NCBI GenBank assembly: GCA_013151735.1
Contig: JAADHR010000217.1
Span: 1-33,367 of the forward strand
DNA from: Calditrichota bacterium
Lineage (GTDB): Bacteria > Zhuqueibacterota > JdFR-76 > BMS3Abin05
DNA: 33,367 bases
Reading direction: 5' to 3'
In this document: one piece after another, positions 24,700 through 32,621 of the stretch
Layout of the letters: the number at the start of each line of letters is the position of its first letter
How positions within the stretch are numbered: position 1 is the stretch's first letter
Notes under the pieces: model-generated
Databases searched by the model: none
What the model was told of the DNA's origin: nothing
The model's input: only the letters and a program-made list of their open reading frames with translations
Translations under genes and position numbers: made by a program

Positions 24700-25338
24700 G
24701 GTTCCCCAAGGACAAAAGTTGAAGTAAAGGGTCTGGAAGCCAGACATTACGATTTTTTCATGAATGTGCTGACCCTGGGGCTGTATCCCCGGTTTATTCG
24801 GAACGCGATTTCGGGAATGGAATTAAAACCCGGGGAATCGGTACTGGATTTTGGCTGTGGAACGGGTCGGAATGATTGTTTAATGCGTGCTCATATTGGA
24901 AGCAGTGGCCGGATTTTAGGATTGGATATTTCAGACGAAATGATCTCTCAGGCCCGAGACAAATGTGCACCTTATCCCAATGTATCTTTTGATTTTAAAC
25001 GGATTGAAGAACCGTTACCCTACGAAAATGAATTTGATGTGGTGTTTATGTCATTTGTGCTTCATGGGTTTGAGAATGATGATAAGGAAACCATTGCAAA
25101 AAATGCCTACCGTGCGCTGAAACCGGGAGGCCGGTTTGTTATACTGGACTACAACGAATTTCAGGTGCAGCAGATGTTTTTTCCATTGAGACAGGCATTT
25201 GTGCACGGCGAATGCCCGCTGGCCCTGGAGTTTGTGGAGATGGATTTAAAGAAATTTCTGAAAGAATTCGGTTTTCGCGAATTCAAAGAAAAGTATCATT
25301 TTAAAAAATATGTCCGTCTCCTGATGGCGTACAAGTAA
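24697..25338 (+). CDS. Class I SAM-dependent methyltransferase (UbiE/MenG-like)
   Basis: A 213-residue methyltransferase. Motif I is VLDFGCGTGRN, the acidic residue ending strand beta2 is in ILGLDISDEMI, motif II is FDVVFMSFVLHG, and motif III is ALKPGGRFVILDYNEF. The pattern resembles the UbiE/MenG and lipid methyltransferase group, but the N-terminal UbiE signature is absent, so I give no substrate. The start at 24697 follows the best ribosome site; GTG 24565 would give 257 residues. The gene is followed by SfsA with a 148-bp gap. Confidence 0.82.
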   Translation: MGSPRTKVEVKGLEARHYDFFMNVLTLGLYPRFIRNAISGMELKPGESVLDFGCGTGRNDCLMRAHIGSSGRILGLDISDEMISQARDKCAPYPNVSFDFKRIEEPLPYENEFDVVFMSFVLHGFENDDKETIAKNAYRALKPGGRFVILDYNEFQVQQMFFPLRQAFVHGECPLALEFVEMDLKKFLKEFGFREFKEKYHFKKYVRLLMAYK

Positions 25339-25486
25339 TTGCTCAAATCGCAACTTTCTCAACATTCAGGATAGTTGACTGGACGGGTCTTGACGGGACG
25401 ATTCCTGATGCCAATCTGCCCGGAGGTATTGGCATCAATCCAAAAAATTATGACGGGATTACGGGTTAGTTTTAAGGATTATTTTT

Positions 25487-26179
25487 ATGGAGTTCCAGGT
25501 TCCCCTGGTAGAGGGGGTTTTGGTGAAGCGCTACAAACGATTCCTGGCGGATATTCGGCTGAATACGGGGGAAATGGTAACCGCCCATTGCCCCAATTCC
25601 GGAAGCATGATGGGCCTGGTGAACCCCGGAAGCCCCGTGCGCCTTTCCGTCAGCCGCAACCCAAAGCGAAAATTAAACTACACGTGGGAGATGGTGAAAG
25701 CGGATGGGGTCTGGGTGGGAATCAACACAAATTATCCCACCCGCCTGGTAATAGAAGGTTTTGAACAGGGGAGTATTCCGGAATTTGCGTCGTATCGTTC
25801 CGTGCGCAAGGAAGTAACTGCGGGAAACAGCCGGCTCGATTTGCATTTCACCGGTCCCCGGGGAACGCTGTGGGTAGAGCTGAAAAATGTGACCCTGGTC
25901 TCAGATAATGTGGCCCGGTTCCCGGATGCCGTAACAGTCCGCGGCCACAAACATGTACGGGAATTGACAGCGCTTTGTAAACGCGGGGAACCGGCCGCGA
26001 TCTTTTTTGTAATTCAGAGGGAAGATGTTGATTGGTTTACGCCGGCTGATGCCATCGATCCGCAATTCGGACAGCTTTTGCGAGAGGCCGCCCGACAGGG
26101 CGTGTCCCTGTGGGCCTATCGCTGGCAGGTGAGTCCGGCGGGAATCCAAATGCTCGGAAAAGTACCGGTTCATTTGTAA
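25487..26179 (+). CDS. sfsA: SfsA family protein (DNA/RNA nuclease SfsA)
   Basis: A 230-residue protein of the usual SfsA length. Recognisable blocks are HCPNSGSMMGLVNPGSPVRLS, YTWEMVKADGVWVGINT, VELKNVTLV and FPDAVTVRGHKHVRELT, which hold the conserved Asp/Glu/Lys residues of a restriction-endonuclease-like core. SfsA was first described in E. coli as a sugar-fermentation stimulation protein and is annotated as a DNA- or RNA-binding nuclease. The physiological role is unsettled. It starts at ATG 25487 behind AAGGA. It is probably co-transcribed with the methyltransferase. Confidence 0.93.
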   Translation: MEFQVPLVEGVLVKRYKRFLADIRLNTGEMVTAHCPNSGSMMGLVNPGSPVRLSVSRNPKRKLNYTWEMVKADGVWVGINTNYPTRLVIEGFEQGSIPEFASYRSVRKEVTAGNSRLDLHFTGPRGTLWVELKNVTLVSDNVARFPDAVTVRGHKHVRELTALCKRGEPAAIFFVIQREDVDWFTPADAIDPQFGQLLREAARQGVSLWAYRWQVSPAGIQMLGKVPVHL

Positions 26180-26304
26180 CAGAGCCATTTTATTCCGGGG
26201 GGCTAAATCCGGTCAGATATTTTGAACGTGGGCAGAGAACCCGGCCGCGTTCTGATAGGTATTTTTCTGGAGCCGTTCCTATTGCATTTTTCTGTAAAAA
26301 AATC

Positions 26305-26333
26305 TTGATTAAAAGATAAATTATTTGTAAAAT
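26305..26333 (+). promoter_or_regulatory. Possible promoter of the second acyl-CoA ligase
   Basis: TTGATT (26305-26310), 17-nt spacer, TAAAAT (26328-26333), about 90 bases before ATG 26423. The region is very AT-rich, so chance matches are likely. Confidence 0.4.
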
Positions 26334-26422
26334 AAATAGATAATTTCGAGTCAGGTTTTTGCGATTCTGCTCTTTATGAAAAGTAATCTTCGACGTATAA
26401 CGAATTTTTAAATAGAAAGAAA

Positions 26423-27979
26423 ATGTTGAGTAAATATCCGGTCGTAAAAGATTTAAATTCCCTGATTGAACATTCAACCCTTAATAATTTTGAGAAAGTT
26501 GCTCTTACCTACGAACAGTCCACTTTGACTTATAAGGATCTGTACAATTCGGTTTTGCGTTTGGCAGCAGGGCTTCAAAAGTTGGGTATTCAAAAAGGGG
26601 ATCGGGTTGCGCTTATGCTGCCCAATATTCCCCTGTTCCCCATTGCGTATTACGCCATTCTAAGGATCGGCGCGATTGTGGTGCCCATTAATACCATGTT
26701 TCGGGAACGGGAAATCCGCTATATTTTGGAGGATTCTGAAAGCTCGGCGGTGCTTACTTGGGATGATGCTCTGGAGGAAGTCGGACGGGCGGTTGAAGAC
26801 ATCGATTCCTGTGCGCATCTCATTGTTTCCGGCAGGGACCTCCCGGAGGAGGTTGTAAATCTGGATGCCCTGCTTTCAGAGAATCCACCCAATCCCGGCG
26901 GTACCCGGATCACATCGGAGGATTCGGCGGTTATCCTCTACACCTCCGGAACAACCGGAAGGCCCAAAGGCGCCATCCTGACGCACGGGAATTTGGCTTC
27001 CAACGCTTACGCCTCGGCCATTATCGGACAGATCACTTCAAAAGATATTTTCCTGGGTGTACTGCCGTTCTATCACTCATTTGGCCAGACCGTTTCCATG
27101 AACGCCGCCTTTTACTCGGGTGCACGAATTGTCCTTCTCCCGAAATTTGACCCCGAACGCGTCTTGCAGGCGATATCCCGCGAGAGAATTTCGATTTTTG
27201 CGGCCGTACCCACTATGCTCAAAATGTTGGTGGATTATGACGCCCCTGTCCCCGATTTGTCGTCCATCCGGCGCCTTCTTTCGGGAGGTGCCAAATTGGA
27301 GACGTCCCTTTTGGAAGAATTCGAATCAAAATTCGGCATTCCGATTCATGAAGGATACGGCTTAACGGAGGCCTCTCCCGTTGTGACCTTTAACCTGGAG
27401 GGATTTGCCCGAAAGGAGGGGTCCGTGGGGGTTCCGTTACGGGATATTTACGTGAAGATCGTGGATGCGTCCGGTAATGAATTGGTGCCCGGGCAGGAGG
27501 GAGAAATTCTGGTGCGGGGCCCGAATGTAATGAAAGGATACCTTAATCGTCCCGAGGCAACCAAAGAGATTTTGAAGAACGGGTGGTTGTACACGGGTGA
27601 CATTGGATATCTGGATGAAGAGGGCTACTTGTACATTGTGGACCGGAAACGGGACATGATTATTAAGGGGGGATTTAATGTGTATCCGCGTGAAATAGAG
27701 GAACTGCTTCTTCATCACCCCGCCATTTCAGAAGTAGCCATTGTGGGCGTTCCCGATCCGGTACAGGGGGAGGAAGTCAAGGCATATATTGTTCTCAAAA
27801 GGGAGGCCAATGTGTCGTCAGACGAAATTATCGACTATTGCATCTCTCAAATTGCGCGCTACAAATGTCCAAAATATGTGAGCTTTTTGCAATCGCTTCC
27901 GAAAAACTCTCTGGGGCGTGTGCAGAAGCATCTTTTAAAACGGGGTAAAGCAACACGATACGGAAAAGGACGATCGTAA
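26423..27979 (+). CDS. Long-chain fatty-acid-CoA ligase-like (AMP-forming), A10 lysine replaced by Arg
   Basis: ANL-superfamily protein of 518 residues. A3 is LYTSGTTGRPKG (about 171), A5 is EGYGLTEASP (about 309), A8 is GWLYTGDIGYLDEEGYLYIV (about 387) with DRKRDMIIKGGFNVYPREIE. In A10 the sequence is LPKNSLGRVQKHLLKR (about 490), so the lysine normally in GK is arginine. That lysine positions the carboxylate for adenylation in studied members. A nearby Lys might take over, or adenylation may be weak. It lies outside the beta-oxidation cluster and upstream of EF-G2. A typical role is activation of fatty acids for lipid synthesis or storage. Confidence 0.88.
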   Translation: MLSKYPVVKDLNSLIEHSTLNNFEKVALTYEQSTLTYKDLYNSVLRLAAGLQKLGIQKGDRVALMLPNIPLFPIAYYAILRIGAIVVPINTMFREREIRYILEDSESSAVLTWDDALEEVGRAVEDIDSCAHLIVSGRDLPEEVVNLDALLSENPPNPGGTRITSEDSAVILYTSGTTGRPKGAILTHGNLASNAYASAIIGQITSKDIFLGVLPFYHSFGQTVSMNAAFYSGARIVLLPKFDPERVLQAISRERISIFAAVPTMLKMLVDYDAPVPDLSSIRRLLSGGAKLETSLLEEFESKFGIPIHEGYGLTEASPVVTFNLEGFARKEGSVGVPLRDIYVKIVDASGNELVPGQEGEILVRGPNVMKGYLNRPEATKEILKNGWLYTGDIGYLDEEGYLYIVDRKRDMIIKGGFNVYPREIEELLLHHPAISEVAIVGVPDPVQGEEVKAYIVLKREANVSSDEIIDYCISQIARYKCPKYVSFLQSLPKNSLGRVQKHLLKRGKATRYGKGRS

Positions 27980-28033
27980 CTGGAAATTATGGGTTTTTTG
28001 CAGAAAATTCAATTCAAACGATGGAGGTGAATC

Positions 28034-30127
28034 GTGAAAGATTATTCAATGGAAAAACTCAGAAATGTGGGGTTGATTTCTCATGGGGGTGTCGGTAAAA
28101 CCTCCCTCGCCGAAGCCATGCTTTTTGATGCAGGCGAAACCAATCGGTTGGGGAAGGTTGATGACGGCACAACCCTTTCTGATTATCATGATGACGAAAT
28201 TGAACGAAAAATCTCAATCAGTACCTCCCTTTTACACTGCGAATGGAAGCACCATAAAATCAACATATTGGATACCCCGGGCTATTCAGACTTCCTCGGT
28301 GAGGTCAAGGGTGCCATGCGGGTTGTTGAAACCGGCGTGGTTCTTGTTAATGCCGTTTCCGGAGTGGAAGTGGGAACAGAGCAGGTCTGGGAATACGCGA
28401 AAGAAGAAAATGTGTCAAGAATTATTTTCATTAACCGGATGGATAAAGAAAATGCCAATTTTGACAAAACGCTGGCCATGTTGCAGCAGCGGTTTGGAAT
28501 GAAGGTTGTTCCGGTTCAATTTCCCGTGGAAGAAGGTGAACAATTTCATTCATTTGTTGATCTCATTCACATGAAGGTTATCTCCTACACAGCCGATGGT
28601 TCGGGCAAAGCGACGGAATCTGACATCCCGGATAATTTGAAAGCAAAGGCCGATGAACTCCGGGAGAAATTGGTCGAGGCCATTGCAGAGAGTGATGATG
28701 AGATCCTTGAAAAATATTTTGAAGAGGGAGAAATTTCTGCCGACGATTTTAAAAAGGGCCTGCTGAAAGGCATAAAAGAACAAAACATTTTTCCGGTACT
28801 GGTGGGTGCCGCAACAGCAAATGTGGGCGTAAAAGAGCTGATGGATTTTATTATTGATTTTGCACCGTCGCCGGCAGAATATCCTGAAATTGTGGGACAG
28901 GACGTAAAAACGGGCGAGGAAGTTGTTCGAAAGGCCTCTCCCGATGCACCCATGGCGTCCCTGGTATTCAAGGTGATCTCTGAACTTCACGTCGGCGAAT
29001 TTTCCTGTTTCAGGGTTTTTTCGGGTGTGATGCATGTGGGGGATGAGGTCATGAATCCCAATCAGAAAGCGACTGAAAAGATCGGACAGATTTACATGTT
29101 AAATGGGAAAAATCGAAAAGAAGTACCGCAGGTGTCTGCCGGTGATATTGCCTCCGTCGTTAAATTAAAAAATACACACACTGGCGATACACTTTGTGAT
29201 AAAAAAGAACCCATTTTACTCCGTGGAATTCAATTCCCGGATCCGGTGATTCGGGTAGCCGTTGAGCCCAAATCAAAGGGTGATGAGGAAAAAATCGGCG
29301 TCGGATTGCAAACGATTCATGAAGAAGACCCCACCTTTGTTTCGGCATTCGATCCTGAACTTCGGCAGACCATCATTCAGGGGCAGGGTGAACTCCATCT
29401 AACCATTGTTGTCAAACGGCTAAAAGATAAATTCGGCGTTGAGGTGGATCTGACCGAGCCCAAAATCCCTTACCGTGAGACGATTAAGGGGAAGGCGGAA
29501 GTTCAGGGAAAATTTAAGCGGCAGTCCGGCGGGCGCGGCCAGTACGGCGACGTCTGGATTCGTCTGGAACCGAAAGGCCGGGGTGAAGGGTATGAATTCG
29601 TTGATGCCATTGTGGGCGGGGTGGTCCCCGGCAAATATATCCCGGCCGTCGATAAGGGAATCCAGGAGGCCATGGCCGAAGGCGTTCTGGCGGGGTATCC
29701 GGTTGTGGACGTTAAGGCCACGCTTTACGATGGGTCGTTTCACCCGGTAGATTCATCCGATATGGCCTTTAAAATCGCGGGTTCGATGGCTTTTAAAAAA
29801 GCGTTTCTGCAGGCGAATCCCATCCTGCTGGAACCCATTTACGATGTCGAAGTCAAGGTTCCGGAAGAATATCTGGGCGATGTGATGGGCGATTTGTCCA
29901 GCCGGCGCGGCAAAATTCAGGGCATTGATTCAGAAGGCCCGTTCCAGATTATTCGGGCGAAAGTTCCCCTGGCAGAGCTTTACCGCTATTCTACTGCACT
30001 GCGTTCCATGACTCAGGGACGCGGCATTCACCGGAGGAAATTCAGCCATTATGAAGAAGTTCCTCATGACATTGCAGAAAAAATCGTCGAAGCGGCAAAG
30101 CAGGAAAAGGAAAACGAAAACAAATAG
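28034..30127 (+). CDS. Elongation factor G paralogue (EF-G2 type)
   Basis: A 697-residue translational GTPase with all EF-G domains. G1 is SHGGVGKTS (16-24) instead of the canonical AHIDAGKTT, the switch I region reads ERKISIS instead of RGITI, G3 is DTPGYSDF (D80) and G4 is NRMDK (N134). Domain IV (GGRGQYGDVWIRLEP … VVPGKYIPAVDKGI) and domain V (YDVEVKVPEEYLGDVMGDLSSRRG) are intact. This pattern is that of the second EF-G found in Thermus, Thermotoga and many FCB genomes, whose cellular role is not settled. It starts with GTG behind GGAGG (28023-28027). The HIT gene follows 10 bases later. Confidence 0.92.
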   Translation: MKDYSMEKLRNVGLISHGGVGKTSLAEAMLFDAGETNRLGKVDDGTTLSDYHDDEIERKISISTSLLHCEWKHHKINILDTPGYSDFLGEVKGAMRVVETGVVLVNAVSGVEVGTEQVWEYAKEENVSRIIFINRMDKENANFDKTLAMLQQRFGMKVVPVQFPVEEGEQFHSFVDLIHMKVISYTADGSGKATESDIPDNLKAKADELREKLVEAIAESDDEILEKYFEEGEISADDFKKGLLKGIKEQNIFPVLVGAATANVGVKELMDFIIDFAPSPAEYPEIVGQDVKTGEEVVRKASPDAPMASLVFKVISELHVGEFSCFRVFSGVMHVGDEVMNPNQKATEKIGQIYMLNGKNRKEVPQVSAGDIASVVKLKNTHTGDTLCDKKEPILLRGIQFPDPVIRVAVEPKSKGDEEKIGVGLQTIHEEDPTFVSAFDPELRQTIIQGQGELHLTIVVKRLKDKFGVEVDLTEPKIPYRETIKGKAEVQGKFKRQSGGRGQYGDVWIRLEPKGRGEGYEFVDAIVGGVVPGKYIPAVDKGIQEAMAEGVLAGYPVVDVKATLYDGSFHPVDSSDMAFKIAGSMAFKKAFLQANPILLEPIYDVEVKVPEEYLGDVMGDLSSRRGKIQGIDSEGPFQIIRAKVPLAELYRYSTALRSMTQGRGIHRRKFSHYEEVPHDIAEKIVEAAKQEKENENK

Positions 30128-30137
30128 TGAAGGCATT

Positions 30138-30632
30138 ATGAAATATCTTTGGGCCCCGTGGCGCTTGCAATATATTCAAAATACGAATGCCGAAAAAGGA
30201 GAGGGCTGCATATTTTGCACCATTCCAAAAGACCCTCCCGCGAATGATCAGAGGAACCTCCTCTTGTTTCGCGGAGAAAAGGCATTTGTGATGCTCAATA
30301 AATTCCCCTACAATAATGGGCATCTGTTGATTATCCCTTATCGTCATCTGGCTGATTTTGAGAACCTGGATGGTGAAGAGAAATTGGAAATGATGGATTT
30401 GATTGAAAAGTCCGTTCGTGCCCTTAAAGCGGCCTTTCATCCTCAGGGATTCAATGTCGGGATGAATCTCGGCCGTGTGGCCGGTGCAGGAATTGATGAT
30501 CACCTGCATTTTCATGTGGTTCCCCGCTGGAACGGCGATACCAATTTTATGCCGGTTCTGGGGCAAACAAAGGTCATCTCCTCCAGTCTGGAAGATACGC
30601 TGCTGGCCCTGAAAACGTATTTTGAGAAATAA
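30138..30632 (+). CDS. HIT-family nucleotide hydrolase/phosphorylase (Ap4A-type)
   Basis: A 164-residue HIT protein. The histidine triad is H122-L-H124-F-H126-V-V, where H124 is the expected nucleophile, with a zinc-type C24-x2-C27 (GCIFC) near the start. MKYLWAPWRLQYI and the total length match the Ap4A-phosphorylase-like subgroup (such as Rv2613c) rather than short HinT. The likely reaction is cleavage of diadenosine polyphosphates or nucleoside-phosphoramidates. It starts at ATG 30138 behind GAAGG. The frame is open further upstream inside the EF-G2 gene, but without a site. It shares an operon with EF-G2. Confidence 0.92.
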   Translation: MKYLWAPWRLQYIQNTNAEKGEGCIFCTIPKDPPANDQRNLLLFRGEKAFVMLNKFPYNNGHLLIIPYRHLADFENLDGEEKLEMMDLIEKSVRALKAAFHPQGFNVGMNLGRVAGAGIDDHLHFHVVPRWNGDTNFMPVLGQTKVISSSLEDTLLALKTYFEK

Positions 30633-30651
30633 AAATCAACGTGTATCACCC

Positions 30652-30685
30652 AAAAAGGCCATCCCGTTTTGAGATGGCCTTTTTT
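30652..30685. terminator. Bidirectional terminator between HIT and aldolase genes
   Basis: AAAAAGGCCATC (30652-30663) and GATGGCCTTTTT (30673-30684) form a 12-bp stem with a 9-nt loop. T-tracts are present on both strands, which serves the two convergent genes. Confidence 0.93.
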
Positions 30686-30751
30686 GTCGATTTAAAATAC
30701 AATTTGCTGCAGATTAAAAAAATCCCCTTGCGCCTGCGGATTGCCTCTCAA

Positions 30752-31687
30752 TTAATCCATTGAAAAAGATTTTTTGCCAAGATAGATGGCATAGGCATCG
30801 TCAACGCTCATATCCTTCAATGTAATGGCTGAAATCGCATTGCACATGCGCACGGCCTCTTCAAAGGATTTTTGGTGGATGTTCCGCCCGGTGGCATTTC
30901 CGCTGGCTCCCGAAACAAAAATCTGATCGTGGAGCTGCTGAAGGAAGGCTTTTGCATCCATGGAAGATCCGCCGGCGCAAACAACCTTGGTTCGTCCGGC
31001 AGCCAGAATCGCTTCCTTGAAGATCTCCTTGGATTCCGCGCCCTCTTTTTTGGGATAGTTCACTTTGACGAAATCGGTGCCCAGGGCCGCGGCTACCCCC
31101 GTGGCGCCGGCAATCAGGTGCGGGTCTTTTTCATCCCCTACCGCTTTTCCCCGGGGGTAAATCCAGAGAACCGTGACCAACCCAACCCGATGGGCCTCGT
31201 ACACGATCTGCGCGGCCTGCCGCAGCATATCCGCCTCAAATTCACTTCCCAGATAAATTGTGTAGCCCACACCCAGAATGTTTAACCGGGTATTGTTTTT
31301 GAATTCGGCGACCTGATGAATGTCAATCCACTGGTTGCTGAAGGGATCCATCTGGTCGGTTTTGACAAGATTGGTTTTGGAATTCAGTTTTACAAGATAG
31401 GGCACATCCGCATAATCTCTGCCATAGCGGGAAATGAGTCCCAACTGGGTGGCAAATACGCCAATTTCTGCGGCCTGCGCGATCCGGAATAAATGTTCGG
31501 GGGTGTTATCGTCGGGAGAAATACCATCGCCGTAAAAATCCTTGTTTAAATGTTCCACTTTTTGATCCCCCGCAAACAACATTAAACGTCCTGTCCCCTT
31601 TGTGAGGGTTAAATAATTATCGATGTACGTATTTTCAGCGTCTTTGGGCACATCGAATGGAACCTGCACACCTTTTGTGGATATCAT
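30752..31687 (-). CDS. Class I fructose-bisphosphate aldolase (DhnA/archaeal type)
   Basis: A 311-residue TIM-barrel aldolase of the DhnA/DeoC-LacD superfamily, predicted to interconvert fructose 1,6-bisphosphate with dihydroxyacetone phosphate and glyceraldehyde 3-phosphate. The Schiff-base lysine is predicted as K208 in DFVKVNYPK. LFAGDQKVEHLN near the start and CAGGSS / SGASGNATGRNI (phosphate-binding loops) fit the family. It starts behind GGGAGGG nine bases upstream. A 14-bp palindrome lies 56 bases upstream. Substrate specificity among related phospho-aldolases is not certain from sequence. Confidence 0.88.
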   Translation of the reverse strand: MISTKGVQVPFDVPKDAENTYIDNYLTLTKGTGRLMLFAGDQKVEHLNKDFYGDGISPDDNTPEHLFRIAQAAEIGVFATQLGLISRYGRDYADVPYLVKLNSKTNLVKTDQMDPFSNQWIDIHQVAEFKNNTRLNILGVGYTIYLGSEFEADMLRQAAQIVYEAHRVGLVTVLWIYPRGKAVGDEKDPHLIAGATGVAAALGTDFVKVNYPKKEGAESKEIFKEAILAAGRTKVVCAGGSSMDAKAFLQQLHDQIFVSGASGNATGRNIHQKSFEEAVRMCNAISAITLKDMSVDDAYAIYLGKKSFSMD

Positions 31688-31743
31688 AATTCTGGCCCTC
31701 CCTTTTTTGTCGTTGGGTGTAGTGAGGAAATGTGTTACTGATC

Positions 31744-31757
31744 CATTCCCGGGAATG
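31744..31757. promoter_or_regulatory. Palindrome CATTCCCGGGAATG, candidate operator
   Basis: A perfect 14-bp palindrome upstream of the aldolase gene. Its 12-bp core is identical to the site at 6654-6665 upstream of the acyl-CoA ligase. Confidence 0.5.
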
Positions 31758-31947
31758 AATCGTGCAAAAACAGTAATTCCTGTTTCTGTGCAAAGACAAG
31801 AGTTACTAACTCGGTCAGTCTGAGCATCAGTAAAAATATAGGATATTTAAGTAAATTATGCCATGATAAATGAGATTTGGATGCGAGTGAGCGAAAAAGG
31901 AGGGAGAATAATTCGCTGAAGGCAAAAAAAATCCCTGCTCTGGTAGT

Positions 31948-32061
31948 GGCCTGACGAAAGGGCCGTGTAAATCACGGTGGGCACCGCCTGAGGCATTTCA
32001 TGCGTCCTCCGTTGCGTACGAAACGCAACCCTTTCGGGTGAGGCCTGCATTCCATGTCCAG
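31948..32061. repeat. Structured GC-rich element, probable dispersed repeat
   Basis: It contains CCGTG-TAAAT-CACGG (31963-31977), GTTGCGT-ACGAA-ACGCAAC (32011-32029) and GGCC repeats (31959-31963 region, 32042-32045). It is sharply more GC-rich than its surroundings and has no supported coding frame. Confidence 0.5.
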
Positions 32062-32463
32062 AGCTAAGCTCCCTTTCTCAAAGTGTTGGCTCTTTGTCTC
32101 AATAGCCACGTTCCAACGAGCAGGGAAATCTTTTACACATATAAGATGTCAAAAAAAACAGGAAAAGTCAAGTGAAAAAAGTAAAATTGAAAAATTCCCT
32201 GGATTTTTTTTCAGCGCGGATCTGTGTGCTAAATTCCAGAGGATCAAACTATTATCGCACGTCATCCACGAAAAGGAGCAGAAGATGATGACGTCAATTC
32301 AACGGTTTCGCATCCGCTTACCGGGTACTGTTCCCAATTTAGGCAGAACAGCCGCATACTCCGGGTTGTGGATAAATGATATTTTAAAGGGTCTTGAATT
32401 CCCCCTGCCTTTTTATCGGAAATTCCCCCAAAATCCTTTAATTCAGATTTCACAAATTAAGTG

Positions 32464-32492
32464 TTGACCTAAATTGATTTTATGGGTATATT
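32464..32492 (+). promoter_or_regulatory. Sigma-70-like promoter of the DUF6786-like gene
   Basis: TTGACC (32464-32469), 17-nt spacer, TATATT (32487-32492). The ATG is at 32622, giving a leader of about 120 bases. Confidence 0.6.
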
Positions 32493-32621
32493 TCATAGAA
32501 AAAACGGATCTGAATGGTTTTTGTTCAACCCTTGCATCAATCCGTCATCATTTCTGATAAAATTACAAAATAATACAACCCATTTGACGCATACGTTTTG
32601 TTTTTGAGAAAGGAGAGTGTG

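Larger units (their letters stand above)
31688..32621. other. 934-bp divergent region without a supported gene
   Basis: From left to right it contains the aldolase upstream region with two palindromes (31744-31757, and GAGTTACTAACTC at 31800-31812), a structured repeat-like element (31948-32061), low-complexity A-rich sequence (32130-32200) and the promoter of the next gene (32464-32492). A frame of 137 codons at 32054-32467 has no ribosome site and no family resemblance, so I do not call it. Confidence 0.6.

Noticed and set aside
24830-24840. Further CCCGGG-containing matches inside genes as copies of the operator
   Set aside because: They match only the central six bases and lie in coding sequence; they do not extend to the 12-bp palindrome.
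25339-25486. Short open stretch encoding DWTGLDGTIPDANLPGG before sfsA
   Set aside because: It looks protein-like and ends in a stop, but has no start codon or ribosome site and is under 45 codons. It may be a gene remnant; unsupported.
32054-32467. Plus-strand frame of 137 codons in the gap before the DUF6786-like gene
   Set aside because: No ribosome site, low-complexity composition and no domain; it begins inside the repeat-like element.
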